Both the position numbers and the translations under genes were made by a program. The notes below the pieces were generated by a model. That model did no database searches. It saw only the letters and a list, made by a program, of their open reading frames with translations, and was not told the DNA's origin. From CAWDDA01 sp963813345 (GTDB taxonomy: Bacteria > Acidobacteriota > Blastocatellia > RBC074), in assembly GCA_963813345.1 (NCBI GenBank), contig CAWEYR010000022.1, positions 62,001 through 126,000 of the forward strand: DNA of 64,000 bases, read 5' to 3'. Every line of letters begins with the position of its first letter. Position 1 is the first letter of the stretch. Of the stretch, positions 10,533 through 19,887 are shown one piece after another.

Positions 10533-11492
10533 ACCTGAAGTCCGGCAAGTAGTTATCGATGAAGTTCAGAAACTCCCGGAGTTGCTCCAGGTTGTCCATT
10601 TGCTGATCGAAGAGAGACTTCCTCTCCAGTTCATCCTGACCGGCTTCAGCACTCGCAAACTTCGTCGCGGAGGTGTGAACCTCCTCGGAGGGCGCGCCGC
10701 ACAAAAGTCCCTACACCCTTTCATAGCGGCCGAACTTGGTGACCAATTCAGTCTGGAACGGGCATTGCGCCTTGGCATGTCGCCAATTGTGCTCGGTAGT
10801 AACACCCCAGAGGAAACCCTGCGTGCTTACAATGGCCTCTATCTGCGAGAGGAAGTGCAGATGGAGGGGCTCGTGCGCAATATCGGCGGCTTTTCGCGAT
10901 TTCTGGAAGCTGTTAGCTTTTCGCAGGGCGTTGTGCTCAATCGAGCCAGCGTCGCCCGTGACGCACAGGTCAAGAGCAAAACAGTCGATGGCTATCTCGA
11001 GATTCTGGAAGACCTGCTACTCGCCTTTCGACTATCCGTATTCACTAGACGAGCCAAGCGTGAATTGGCGGCGCACCCAAAGTTCTTTTTCTTTGACACG
11101 GGTGTTTTCCGAGCTAATCGCCCGACTGGCCCCCTAGATACTCCTTCCGAGATCGACGGCGCTGCTCTCGAAGGCCTCGTTGCTCAGCACCTTCGAGCGT
11201 GGTGTGACTACTCCAACGGTAACCACAAACTGCACTACTGGCAGACGCGATCGAGGGTCGAAGTCGATTTCGTGGTATATGGCGAAGATGGTTTTCACGC
11301 GTTGGAAGTCAAGAACTCTGCGCGAGTGCAAACGGAGAGATCTCAGGGGACTCGAAGACCTTCGGCGATGACTTTCCGGAAAGCAAGCGTTGGCTGCTGT
11401 ATCGCGGAAGGGAGCAACTAGAGAGTGATGGGATTTTGAGTGTGCCGTGCGAAGAATTGCTGCGTCAGTTGAGGCCTAACCTGTTGATCTGA
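10456..11492 (+). pseudogene. Remnant of an ATP-binding protein (AAA_14/DUF4143 type) lacking its P-loop
   Basis: From VLLEPETLRNLS onward the sequence follows the AAA_14 plus DUF4143 family: Walker B-like VVIDEVQKLPELL, the sensor segment QFILTGFSTRKL, LREEVQMEGLVRN, and a C-terminal nuclease-like VEVDFVVYG..ALEVKN. The N-terminal ~50 residues with the nucleotide-binding P-loop are absent; the MBL gene occupies that position. Near 11325-11390 the frame shifts twice, and the true C-terminus continues as FPESKRWLLYRGRE to a stop at 11492. Missing start, missing P-loop and several shifts together mark a dead gene. Confidence 0.85.
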
Positions 11493-11512
11493 GGAATCAA
11501 GAACGCGCGGCA

Positions 11513-11550
11513 AGCTAAAGCTTGAACTCAAACTCAGCACTCAGCACTTT
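11513..11550. repeat. Half copy of the AGCTTGAACTC/CTCAGCACT repeat
   Basis: It carries one arm of the AAGCTAAAGCTTGAACTC element followed by CTCAGCACT units. Its position directly before the epimerase fragment matches the arrangement at 18187-18230, so it was probably copied together with that fragment. Confidence 0.7.
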
Positions 11551-11708
11551 GCTAGTACTTGCCGCTTCTCATCCATTGCACAAAAAGCTGAATGCCCTTT
11601 CGTCGGGGTTATTGGCGCGTAGGGTGATCAGATGATCCAGGCGCACCATCCGTGACTCGCCAAGATTGATCACTTCGAAGTCGCCGGTATGGTAATCCGC
11701 TGCCGCCA
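11551..11708 (-). pseudogene. Decayed 3' fragment of the NAD-dependent epimerase gene
   Basis: The stretch matches 18229-18306 and 18413-18500 of the epimerase gene, with about 105 bases deleted between them. It ends abruptly at GCCGCCAGG, where the VWA gene fragment of direct repeat B begins. That abrupt join of epimerase 3' sequence to VWA 3' sequence is what the junction of a tandem duplication spanning 9.0-18.5 kb would look like. Confidence 0.85.
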
Positions 11709-12007
11709 GGCCTCACGGTGCTCGCTCGCTCCGGCTATTTCGCGAGGAAAGACTAAAAGGCATGTAGTACCGCCTTGAGGCTGAATTGTGAAGAGGGTGC
11801 TGAGTGCTGAGTGCTGAGTTGCTGAAGCATTCTCACGCGAAGCCGCGAAGACGCGAAAAAGAATAAGAGTGATTCAAAGACAGCATTTCTTTGTTCTTTT
11901 TTCGCGTCTTAGCGTCTTCGCGTGAGACTCAGCACTCAGCACTCAGCACTCAGCACTCAGCACCCTCTTCACGTGCTTACCTACTCCGAACCATCGAGCT
12001 TTGCTCG
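11709..12007. repeat. Direct repeat copy B: VWA 3' fragment, spacer and haloperoxidase 3' end
   Basis: This is the second copy of the 9010-9284 block. It opens with VWA codons (ending at a stop near 11755), then a palindromic repeat, GTGCTGAG units, a large hairpin at 11826-11931 and several CTCAGCACT units, and merges into the genuine 3' end of the haloperoxidase gene. No functional gene lies in 11493-11980. Confidence 0.85.
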
Positions 12008-13435
12008 TGCGACGACTCGCTTACCTACTTCACGGCTGACTGATAGTCCGGCATCGATGTCGCTGCGATAGTGGATGCCGGCCCATATCCGGGAATTCGC
12101 TGCCTCGATTGCCCGGGCTCTGAAGGAAGCCTCATCCCTTGGAAACAGATAGCTCAGGATCTCCGCATAGCTCCCATCGTACAGTGCATGTCCCGATGGA
12201 TAGCTAGGGTGATTGGGTACTGCAAAAAGCGTCCTGATACTTGGGTCAGCCTGGCTTGGGCGGATAAACCAGTAGGTATACTTCGCATCCCACACGGCAA
12301 TCCCCGCGTCGTAGGCCGCAATGTGAAAAAGCGCGTACGCTCGTGCTGCGCGAGGTGGGTTTGCATCGAGCTTGTATTCGAAGAGCTTTGTCGTCAGCAC
12401 ATCATTCCAGATTTGGTTCACAAATCCCTGCCAGAAATAGGCCGCTCGAGTGGTCGGAAAACTCGCAGCATTGGTTGGCGTGGGACGAGGGAAATCCCGG
12501 ACCTCAGCTAGTTCCTCTGCAAACTTCGCAGAATCGCACGAAGGCGGCGGCGGCGGCCGAAGCTCGCTGACGCTCGAGAGCACCCAGGGTCGCCACGTTC
12601 CCCCGAGCGGTTCAACAGGATTTGTTCCTTTCCAGTTGCACACCCCGGTTGGAATCGTTCCCGCAAAGACTGCATTCGACCCGTCGTTGCGGGCATAATT
12701 GACCACCAGCGCTCCAACTGCTCGTCCAAGCTCCAACCCGGCCGTGACGTCGCTTCGATAATTGACACCAGCGTTGAGTCGGGATTGTGCGGCCTGCTCC
12801 GCCATCCGATTGAGACTCTGCGCGCTCGCGGGGAAGAGATACGCGAGTACAGTCGAAGCTGCCCCTGCAGCCACGGCATACCCGCTCGGGTAGGACGGAC
12901 TTTCGGGATTGTCGATAACCGTGGTCAAAGAAGGAGTGCAGTCACTCGGTCGCGGTCGCTGGTGAAGATACTTCCACTCCCACGCTGTGACCAATGCGTC
13001 ATAGATAGCCACGTTAAGGAGTGCCATCACACGCCCTATTCGGTTGTTATTCAGGTTCGCCCTCGTGACCTCATCGAGGGCAATCTGATTCCAACGGTAA
13101 GATGGACCGCCAGCGTCCCAGTAATAAACCTGATCGATTACCGAGGCATCGCGAGCAAGCTCTAGTTGGCGCAGCTCAGCAATCTCGTCCGGGGCATAAG
13201 GTGGTGCATTAACGGTTATTTGTCGTGGCGACTCGAGAATCCATGTCTTCCACGTTCCAGCCTTCGGTTCGACGGGATTCTCTGAAGCGAAGAATCGGCA
13301 GTGCTTGAGTGCGACTCGCTCTGCCACGGCCGATGACTGGGCAAAACAGGTCAAGGGGCCACTCAGTGCCATCGCACCAACTAAAATCGAGATAATCAAC
13401 GTATATCCGTGTTTGCTTATCCTGAAATGACTCAT
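11981..13435 (-). CDS. Vanadium haloperoxidase/PAP2-like protein with two lobes
   Basis: The 484-residue protein has a signal peptide (to about residue 32) and two tandem PAP2-type halves. The C-terminal half has the whole catalytic set: K385 through IRP at 391-393, PSGH at 413-416 and SRIWAGIHYRSD at 448-459. The N-terminal half keeps K155, RPRP and SRLNAGVNYRSD but has PSGY (183-186) in place of PSGH and asparagine in place of the second histidine (225), so it is probably inactive. The family binds vanadate or phosphate and performs halide oxidation or phosphate ester hydrolysis in the periplasm; the substrate cannot be told. Its last ten codons are duplicated at 9257-9284. Confidence 0.88.
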   Translation of the reverse strand: MSHFRISKHGYTLIISILVGAMALSGPLTCFAQSSAVAERVALKHCRFFASENPVEPKAGTWKTWILESPRQITVNAPPYAPDEIAELRQLELARDASVIDQVYYWDAGGPSYRWNQIALDEVTRANLNNNRIGRVMALLNVAIYDALVTAWEWKYLHQRPRPSDCTPSLTTVIDNPESPSYPSGYAVAAGAASTVLAYLFPASAQSLNRMAEQAAQSRLNAGVNYRSDVTAGLELGRAVGALVVNYARNDGSNAVFAGTIPTGVCNWKGTNPVEPLGGTWRPWVLSSVSELRPPPPPSCDSAKFAEELAEVRDFPRPTPTNAASFPTTRAAYFWQGFVNQIWNDVLTTKLFEYKLDANPPRAARAYALFHIAAYDAGIAVWDAKYTYWFIRPSQADPSIRTLFAVPNHPSYPSGHALYDGSYAEILSYLFPRDEASFRARAIEAANSRIWAGIHYRSDIDAGLSVSREVGKRVVARAKLDGSE

Positions 13436-13633
13436 AAGGATGCTCCTTTGCTGAGGGTTGTACTTCGGACGTTAGCCAGACAGAATTCTTATCAACCGGG
13501 GTGCGCGTTAGTCTCCCTATCTGGAAGGCGTCGCCGATAATGGAAAAGGGTTCATTCGGGTGGCACTTTCTTGTATTTTCGTCCTGGGCCGGAGAATGGT
13601 CATTTCGCGAGTTGAATTGGATGGAGGACAGCC

Positions 13634-16259
13634 GTGACGCCTGAACAATACCAGCGCGTCGGCGAGCTCTACCACGCGGCGTTGGAGTTAGAACCGGCCG
13701 CGCGCGAAGGTTTCCTTAACAGGGTCTGCGGTGACGATGCGACGTTGCGCCGCGAGGTCGACTCGCTCCTCAGCGCGTCCGACAAAGCCAGGACTTACTT
13801 CGCCGCGCCGGCTACGGAAGTTGCCGCCGGGTTGGTCGACGAACAGTCACACCCGTCACTTGTCGGGCAGAGCCTCAACCATTACCGGGTACTGTCATTA
13901 CTCGGCGCAGGTGGGATGGGGGAGGTATATCTGGCGTTCGACACTCGCCTCGGGCGGAAGGTGGCGATCAAAGTGTTGCCGGCCAGGTTCACGCGCGACG
14001 CGGATCGTGTCCGTCGCTTTGAAAAGGAGGCGCGCGCGGCCTCGTCGCTCAATCATCCGAACCTCATTACCATTCATGAGATTGGACAAGTTGCTTCGGC
14101 ACATCACATCGTTACCGAGTTTGTAGAGGGTGAGACGCTGCGCCGGCAGATAACCCAGGGCGCGTTGACGATCGACACAGCGCTCGAAGTCGCGGAGCAA
14201 ATTGCCAGCGCACTGGCTGCGGCACACGCCGTTGGAATCATTCACCGCGACATCAAGCCGGAGAACGTCATGGTGCGTCCCGACGGCCTGGTCAAGGTGC
14301 TGGACTTTGGCCTTGCCAAATTGAGCCGGCCGGATTTTCCGCCGGCTGATCCTGAATCCTCTACCGTTGCCGCGTTGAGCACGGAGTCTGGCGTGGTGAT
14401 GGGGACCATCAGCTATATGTCGCCGGAACAGGTGCGCGGGCAAAAGGTGGATGCGAGCAGCGACATCTTCAGTCTGGGCGTCGTTCTCTACGAAATGATT
14501 GCAGGGCGCCGACCATTTGAAGGCGGGACGAAGAGCGATGTCATCGTGGCACTGTTAACTGCCGAGCCGCTGCCTCTTCGACAACATTGCACCGAAGCTC
14601 CGGTGGAGTTGGAACGGATCGTCGGCAAGTGTCTGGCTAAGGATCGTGCAGACCGCTACCAATCGGCGAAAGAATTGATCGCTGATTTGAAGAGACTTCG
14701 ACACGGCGGCCGGCCGGAAGAAGGGGCTGCGTCGCATCGGCTCGACGCGGCCAGGCCGAAGTTCGTCCTGTGGCGTTGGGCTGCCGTTGCAGTGCTTGCG
14801 GCCTCGTTGATTGTCGGGCTGATCTGGTTTCTTTCGTGGCGGCGTACGCATACAGGTCAGCCAGATCAAATCAAATCGCTGGCGGTGCTGCCACTGGAAA
14901 ACCTGTCAGGCGACCCGGCGCAGGAATACTTTGCCGATGGTATGACTGAAGCGCTCATCAGCAATCTGTCGCAGGTTCGCGCGTTGCGGGTAATCTCAAG
15001 GACTTCGGTGATGCGTTTCAAGGGGATCAGAAAACCGCTCGCGGAGATCGCGCGGGAATTGAACGTGGACGCGGTGATCGAAGGGTCGGTACAGCGCGCC
15101 GGCGGCCGAGTGAAGATCACCGCACGGTTGATTCAGGCCGTGAATGAGACACCACTCCGCTCATTCGACTACGAGGGCGAGCTTGCCGACGTGCTGAAGC
15201 TGCAAAGCGAAGTCGCGAGCGCGGTCGCGGGAGAGATTCGGACTCGAGTGACTGCGGAGGAACGCGCAACGGCTGGCCTCGGCGCGACGCGTCAACCCTG
15301 ATGCCCACGAGGCTTACCTGCTCGGACGCTATCACCTGCGGCGGCAGAACGAAGCAGATATCAAACTCGCCATTGGTCACTTCGAGCACGCCATTCAGCT
15401 TGATACAAGTTATGCGCCATCCTGGGCAGGACTTTCGCTTGCCTGGCTGCAACGCGGCATATGGGGAGCCATGTCGTTTCGGCAAGTCGAAACTCCCGCG
15501 CGCCAAGCCACGCTACGGGCGCTTGAATTGGATTCCAGCAGCGCGGAGGCGTACACGTCCCTGGCGTTGGTCAAGCATCGCTACGAATGGGACTGGGCGG
15601 GTTCGGAACGGGATTTCCGACGATCCCTGGAGCTTGATCCGGGCAACGTCGAGGCGCACAGGTTCTTTGCTTTCCTGTTGACGGCTTTGGGCCGTCATGA
15701 CCGAAGCAATCAGGCAGATTCAGACCGCTGAACAACTCGATCCGCTTTCCTCTCTTGTGCATTCGGATTTCGGCTGGGCTCTTTACCGTGCGCGAAAGTA
15801 CGATCAAGCAGTCGAGCGCCTGAAGCGGGCAATTGAACTGGATCCGCTGAACCAGGGTGCATACGTTCGCCAGTGCTGGGTGTATAGCGAGATGGGCAGA
15901 CATGCCGACGCCCTGGCCAGCCTGTCAAAAGCCAAAACGCTGCAGGGTGACGACGGCAGTACAGCATACAATATACGTTTGGCGCTGGTGTATGCCCGGA
16001 TGGGCAGGCGCGAAGAGGCGCTGCGGATCCTCAAAGATCTACAGCACACAACCAATGCGTCGCGCTTTCGCTCTAGAGACGTGGCGGCGGTCTGGACCGC
16101 GCTCGGTAATAAAGACGAAGCCTTCAAGCTGCTCTCAAAGCTACTTGAGCAGCGCGCTGAGCTGATGATCTTCATCAAGGTGGACCCTTGTTCGACAGTC
16201 TGCATTCGGACCCGCGCTGGAAGGAATTGCTCCGGCTAATGAATTTCCCTGAGGGATAG
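13634..16259 (+). CDS. Serine/threonine protein kinase with TolB/FlgO-like and TPR domains, three frameshifts
   Basis: The cytosolic kinase domain starts after an acidobacterial N-terminal box (LYHAALELEPAAREGFL). It shows GAGGMGEVYLA, the lysine in VAIKVL, HRDIKPEN near residue 203, DFGLAKL near 223 and SPEQVRG, all intact. One membrane helix (residues ~383-402) leads to a LAVLPLENLSGD segment typical of the TolB/FlgO-like region, then TPR repeats. Shifts near 15285, at the CC of 15701-15702 and near 16185 split the TPR part, but the three frames together give one continuous series ending in MNFPEG. The kinase presumably senses an outside signal through its TPR region. It heads a plus-strand group ending in an ECF sigma factor. 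Confidence 0.88.
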
Positions 16260-16304
16260 TTTGCGCTGCAGAGCAGCGCAAGTTGAACTGGCAAATAGAA
16301 GTCA

Positions 16305-16805
16305 ATGCGCCGAAATCATATTCCAGCACTCGGCCTCGCGTGGACCATCCTCTATGCTCTCGTCATTGTCTGGCTTTACACCATTGCACCACGCTCTGTA
16401 GCTGAAATAAGGACAGGCGCGAGCGTCGCTACTGGTACCTACGAAGTCGACAGCGTGCGTTTTGAGGCGGGCCGTGAACTTTTTCGCCGCGAACTCTACC
16501 GCGCCGCACGCGATGAATGGGGTCGCGCTGACCCCGCCGAGCGAGATGCCCGTACACAGTTTCATATTGCCTATGCCTTCTACCGTGAGGGCTGGGGCCG
16601 TGTATACAACGATGACGCGCTCTTTCGCGCCGGCCTCGCAGCGGTTGAGCGCGCAATCAACCTTTCACCCGAGGGTGCGCTGGCAGTAGATGACCCCGAC
16701 TTGAAGATGCGGACTGCGGCAGAACTGAAGGCGGAGTTGCAGCAGGGTGCAGAGCGAAGCTGGAGCGACGTCAACCCAACGAAAGTCTTTCGGGAGCGGA
16801 AATGA
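16305..16805 (+). CDS. Unknown membrane-anchored helical protein
   Basis: I do not recognise a named family. The 166 residues begin with one membrane helix (ALGLAWTILYALVIVWLYTI, roughly 8-27), and the rest is predicted helical with TPR-like spacing (RAARDEWGRADPAERDARTQFHIAYAFYREG). The orientation suggests a periplasmic helical domain. It overlaps the next gene as ATGA, so the two are co-translated. Confidence 0.75.
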   Translation: MRRNHIPALGLAWTILYALVIVWLYTIAPRSVAEIRTGASVATGTYEVDSVRFEAGRELFRRELYRAARDEWGRADPAERDARTQFHIAYAFYREGWGRVYNDDALFRAGLAAVERAINLSPEGALAVDDPDLKMRTAAELKAELQQGAERSWSDVNPTKVFRERK

Positions 16806-17575
16806 CGAAACGCCCGAATGAGACGACTACGGAAACCCGCGAGATCAATCGTCTTGTCCTCGCTCATATACTCTTGCCCACGATCTTTCTGACGGTCGCG
16901 TTACTTGGAGGTTTGCGTGTCGAGGCAGGTACGCACGCGCTCGTCTTCGTGGCGCCGCCACTTGTGACCCTCGTACTTGCGGTCTTGTTGATGGGCATCT
17001 TCGTACGCGGACACTTGATCGAGTGGCGGTCATGGCTTTCGGGTGCAAGATCCGCAATCGCGACCGCAGCGAACGCGCTGACTCTTGCAGCGCTCTTCTT
17101 CGCATCGGCGCAAGCTTTCAATAGCGTTCTACCCGAGGCAGGACTCTTCCGTTTGCTCTTTTCCTTTTTCTTTCTTTGGACGCTCTGGCAGAGCCAGTTT
17201 ACGCCATCGGACGCACGCCGCACGTTGCGCAGCATTGCCGCGCTTTTCGGGACAGCATTCGTGCTCAAGCATTTGATCATCGCGAGTCTGAACGACCCGG
17301 GCGGAGGCTGGCTACGCAGGCTTACCTCGGCGCTTCTCGAAGGAGTTACGCAGGGAACAGTAGGTGAGCAACAGGTGTTCGCGCCGGCGACCGGCTACAT
17401 CAGTTTCTTTGCCCTCGCATTGTACGTTGGCGGGCTTGCGTTAACACCTTCAGTTCCAGACGGCGACGGGGGTGCGGGCGAACTCATAGGCGATGATCGC
17501 CGGCGTCATCTGACGCCCGGTGAGAGTGACGCGCTGGATAGTGACGCGCTTTACGTGCGAGAAGTCGATGAGTAG
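16802..17575 (+). CDS. Unknown polytopic membrane protein
   Basis: The 257-residue protein has about six to seven hydrophobic segments (for example HILLPTIFLTVALLGGL and LVTLVLAVLLMGIFV) and a charged C-terminal tail rich in aspartate and glycine. No catalytic motif or family was recognised. Its start overlaps the preceding gene by 4 bases and its end overlaps the sigma-factor start by 8 bases. That tight packing suggests that the two membrane proteins and the sigma factor act together, perhaps in signal relay. Confidence 0.75.
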   Translation: MTKRPNETTTETREINRLVLAHILLPTIFLTVALLGGLRVEAGTHALVFVAPPLVTLVLAVLLMGIFVRGHLIEWRSWLSGARSAIATAANALTLAALFFASAQAFNSVLPEAGLFRLLFSFFFLWTLWQSQFTPSDARRTLRSIAALFGTAFVLKHLIIASLNDPGGGWLRRLTSALLEGVTQGTVGEQQVFAPATGYISFFALALYVGGLALTPSVPDGDGGAGELIGDDRRRHLTPGESDALDSDALYVREVDE

Positions 17576-18158
17576 TTTGGATACTCCGGAGATTACGCAA
17601 CTACTTGTCGCCTGGAACAAAGGCGATCAGTCAGCCCTTGAGCGTCTAACGCCTTTAGTCCACGGAGAGCTGCACCGGCTCGCCAAACGCTACATGGCAG
17701 GTGAGCGCCAGGGGCACATCCTGCAAACCACAGCGCTGGTCAACGAAGCCTTTACGCGGCTGATTGATTGGCGAAACGTCGAGTGGCAGAACCGTGCCCA
17801 CTTCTTCGGGCTGGCGGCTCAGATCATGCGGCGCATCCTGGTGGATTACGCGCGCGCCAGGAACCGTGAAAAACGCGGCGGCGGCGAGATACAGGTTTCG
17901 CTCTCAGACGCAGCTAACGTCCCGTCCGGGCGTAGCCCGGACCTTGTGGCGGTGGACGATGCGTTGCAGACCTTAGAGAAGCTGGACGCGCGGCAAGCTC
18001 GAGTAGTGGAACTTCGTTTCTTCGCCGGGCTGAGTATGGACGAGACGGCTGAGGCGCTCAGAGTCTCTCTCAGCACGGTCAAGCGCGATTGGAGCCTGGC
18101 CTCGGCCTGGCTTTTTCGCGAGTTGAACAACGATGAGGGCATGGAGTTCAAGCAGTAG
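17568..18158 (+). CDS. ECF-type RNA polymerase sigma factor, TIGR02999 (Sig-70_X6) type
   Basis: The protein from ATG 17568 has 196 residues. Region 2 is represented by HGELHRLAKRYMAGER and the following HFFGLAAQIMRRILVDYARAR, characteristic of the acidobacterial/planctomycete TIGR02999 group. Region 4 is RVVELRFFAGLSMDETAEALRVSLSTVKRDW. In related genomes such factors sit beside kinase-TPR genes, and here the kinase gene is 1.3 kb upstream in the same direction. No anti-sigma factor with a zinc finger is adjacent. A longer frame opens at 17520, but ATG 17568 gives the family N-terminus. Confidence 0.9.
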   Translation: MSSLDTPEITQLLVAWNKGDQSALERLTPLVHGELHRLAKRYMAGERQGHILQTTALVNEAFTRLIDWRNVEWQNRAHFFGLAAQIMRRILVDYARARNREKRGGGEIQVSLSDAANVPSGRSPDLVAVDDALQTLEKLDARQARVVELRFFAGLSMDETAEALRVSLSTVKRDWSLASAWLFRELNNDEGMEFKQ

Positions 18159-18159
18159 C

Positions 18160-18228
18160 TTGCTGGTCATTGGTATCCAAACAGCAAGCTGAAGTTTGAA
18201 CTCCATACCAACTCAGCACTCAGCACTT
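18160..18228. repeat. AGCTTGCTG/AAGTTTGAACTCC/CTCAGCACT repeat
   Basis: Two imperfect arms (AGCTTGCTG and CAGCAAGCTGAAGTTTGAACTCC) are followed by CTCAGCACT units. The element fills the gap between the convergent sigma-factor and epimerase genes and may serve as a terminator. Confidence 0.8.
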
Positions 18229-18229
18229 G

Positions 18230-19186
18230 CTACGACTTGCCGCCTCTCATCCATTGCACAAAAAGCTGAATGCCTTTTTCGATCGGGGTTGTTGGCGCGT
18301 AGCCGAGAAGGGTTTCGGCTTTGCTGATGTCAGCGTGTGTACGCGGCATGTCGCCGGGTTGCGCAGGAAGACGCTCAATTATTGCCTTCTTTCCGAGAGT
18401 TTCCTCGAGAAGGGTGATCAGATGATCCAGGCGCACCGTCCGTGACTCGCCAAGATTGATTACCTCGAAGTTGCTGGCATGGTAGTCCGCTGCCGCCAGG
18501 ATGCCGGTCACGATGTCAAAGACATACGTGTAATCCCTCTCGGTGCTGCCGTCCCCAAAGACCGGAATCGGCTCTCCTGCCTCTATCAAGCTGGTGAATT
18601 TATGGATGGCAAGATCAGGACGCTGGCGCGGTCCATAAGCGGTAAAGAAGCGGAGAGCGATAACCCGCAGCCCGTAGAGATGTGAGTAGGTATGTCCGAG
18701 GAGTTCACACGCGGCCTTCGTTGCAGCGTAAGGAGATATAGGTGACAGAGGAGCGTCTTCTCGAAACGGCGGGAGCGCGCGTGGTCCATAAACCGAGCTT
18801 GAGGAGCCAAGAATGAACCTTTCAACACCATATTTTCGTGAAAGTTCGAGAAGCGTCACGGTTCCACCGACGTTTACCGACTCGTAAAGTTGAGCCTGGT
18901 CGATCGATGGGCGGACTCCGGCGCGCGCCGCGAGATGGAAAACCGTGTCGAATCGTTCTTTGTCAAAGACCCGCTCGATTGGTCCGCTGTCACGGATATC
19001 TGCTTCCAATAGAGTAAAATCGGGGTGGGTCAGGCTATAAGCGAGGTTCGCGCGCTTCCGGGCGGGGTCGTAGAAGTCATCGAAATTGTCGACAACTGAG
19101 ACCGAAATCCCCGGAATCCCGAGCAGTCGATCGACCAGATGACTGCCGATAAATCCTGCTCCGCCAGTAACAAGCACTCGCTTCAT
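18230..19186 (-). CDS. NAD-dependent nucleotide-sugar epimerase
   Basis: This extended SDR enzyme has the NAD-binding motif GGAGFIGSHL at residues 8-17, the catalytic SSSSVYG and YAATK triad elements, and the RFFTAYGPRQRPDLA block of UDP-glucuronate or UDP-glucose 4-epimerases. Starting at ATG 19186 gives 318 residues with the family N-terminus MKRVLVTGG; the longer frame to 19276 adds unrelated residues. It probably supplies UDP-galacturonate or a similar sugar. Its 3' end is duplicated as a dead fragment at 11551-11708. It is divergent from the sigma gene at 19279. Confidence 0.92.
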   Translation of the reverse strand: MKRVLVTGGAGFIGSHLVDRLLGIPGISVSVVDNFDDFYDPARKRANLAYSLTHPDFTLLEADIRDSGPIERVFDKERFDTVFHLAARAGVRPSIDQAQLYESVNVGGTVTLLELSRKYGVERFILGSSSSVYGPRALPPFREDAPLSPISPYAATKAACELLGHTYSHLYGLRVIALRFFTAYGPRQRPDLAIHKFTSLIEAGEPIPVFGDGSTERDYTYVFDIVTGILAAADYHASNFEVINLGESRTVRLDHLITLLEETLGKKAIIERLPAQPGDMPRTHADISKAETLLGYAPTTPIEKGIQLFVQWMRGGKS

Positions 19187-19278
19187 GGAACTTTGGGTTA
19201 TAGCATATGGGTCCCGGGCTTGAAACCTTTTGCTTTCAAGCGACACTAACCGATTTGGACGCGGTTTTTGGAGCAAGG

Positions 19279-19875
19279 ATGCTGGACCGGAAGGGGGCGA
19301 TCGCCTTTGGAGAGCTGGCGCCAGGAATTGTGGCGCGCGCGAAGAACGGGGACGAGGATGCCTTTCGGGTCATCTTCACCCGATACGGGCGCCCCATCCT
19401 CAGCTTTATCAATAACCTGGTGCGTGACAAAGATATGGCAGACGACCTCGCTCAGGAGACTTTTGTCAGGGCCCACCGGAATCTTGGGGGGCTCAGAGAG
19501 GATGCGCGTCTTTCAACCTGGCTGTTTGGTATCGCGAGAAATGTGGTTTACGAATCAAGGCGACAGACGATTCGGGACGAGCGCAATGTCGCGCTCGACG
19601 AACCCGAGAGCATGCGACTCGAATCGGCGGAGTTGCGTCCTGAAGCGATGTTGCGAGGACGTGAGCTCAACGGTGCTATCGGGCGAGCCCTTGACGCGCT
19701 TGACGTCGACAAGCGGACGGTTTTTACATTGAAGATATTCCATGAAAAGAGCTACGAGGAGATAAGCGCCATCACTGGTCACTCAGTGGGAAAGCTGAAG
19801 ACTGATCTTCATCGCGCAAGAGCTGAGATGCGGAAAATGATTGCGCCGTATCTCGACGAGTCGCGAGGCGTATAG
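19279..19875 (+). CDS. ECF RNA polymerase sigma factor
   Basis: The 198-residue protein has region 2 (DKDMADDLAQETFVRAHRNL) and region 4 (KTVFTLKIFHEKSYEEISAITGHSVGKLKTDLHRAR-like helix-turn-helix) of the RpoE group. ATG 19279 is preceded by GGAGCAAGG, a better start than ATG 19207, which lies only 20 bases from the divergent epimerase start. It is the first of four genes with short spacing: sigma, anti-sigma, then two DUF4097 proteins. This suggests a cell-envelope stress regulon; the trigger is not visible. Confidence 0.93.
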   Translation: MLDRKGAIAFGELAPGIVARAKNGDEDAFRVIFTRYGRPILSFINNLVRDKDMADDLAQETFVRAHRNLGGLREDARLSTWLFGIARNVVYESRRQTIRDERNVALDEPESMRLESAELRPEAMLRGRELNGAIGRALDALDVDKRTVFTLKIFHEKSYEEISAITGHSVGKLKTDLHRARAEMRKMIAPYLDESRGV

Positions 19876-19887
19876 GTGGGTCGATCT

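Noticed and set aside
13566..13580. Possible sigma-54 box TGGCACTTTCTTGT before the kinase gene
   Set aside because: The spacing between the GG and the downstream element is one base too short, and the -12 GC is absent.
15299..15301. TGA inside the kinase-TPR gene as another selenocysteine candidate
   Set aside because: The conserved TPR sequence continues in a different frame, so this is a frameshift stop, and no suitable hairpin follows.
16305..17575. Membrane protein pair as an anti-sigma factor
   Set aside because: There is no zinc-finger or known anti-sigma motif; the link is kept only as a hypothesis in the findings.
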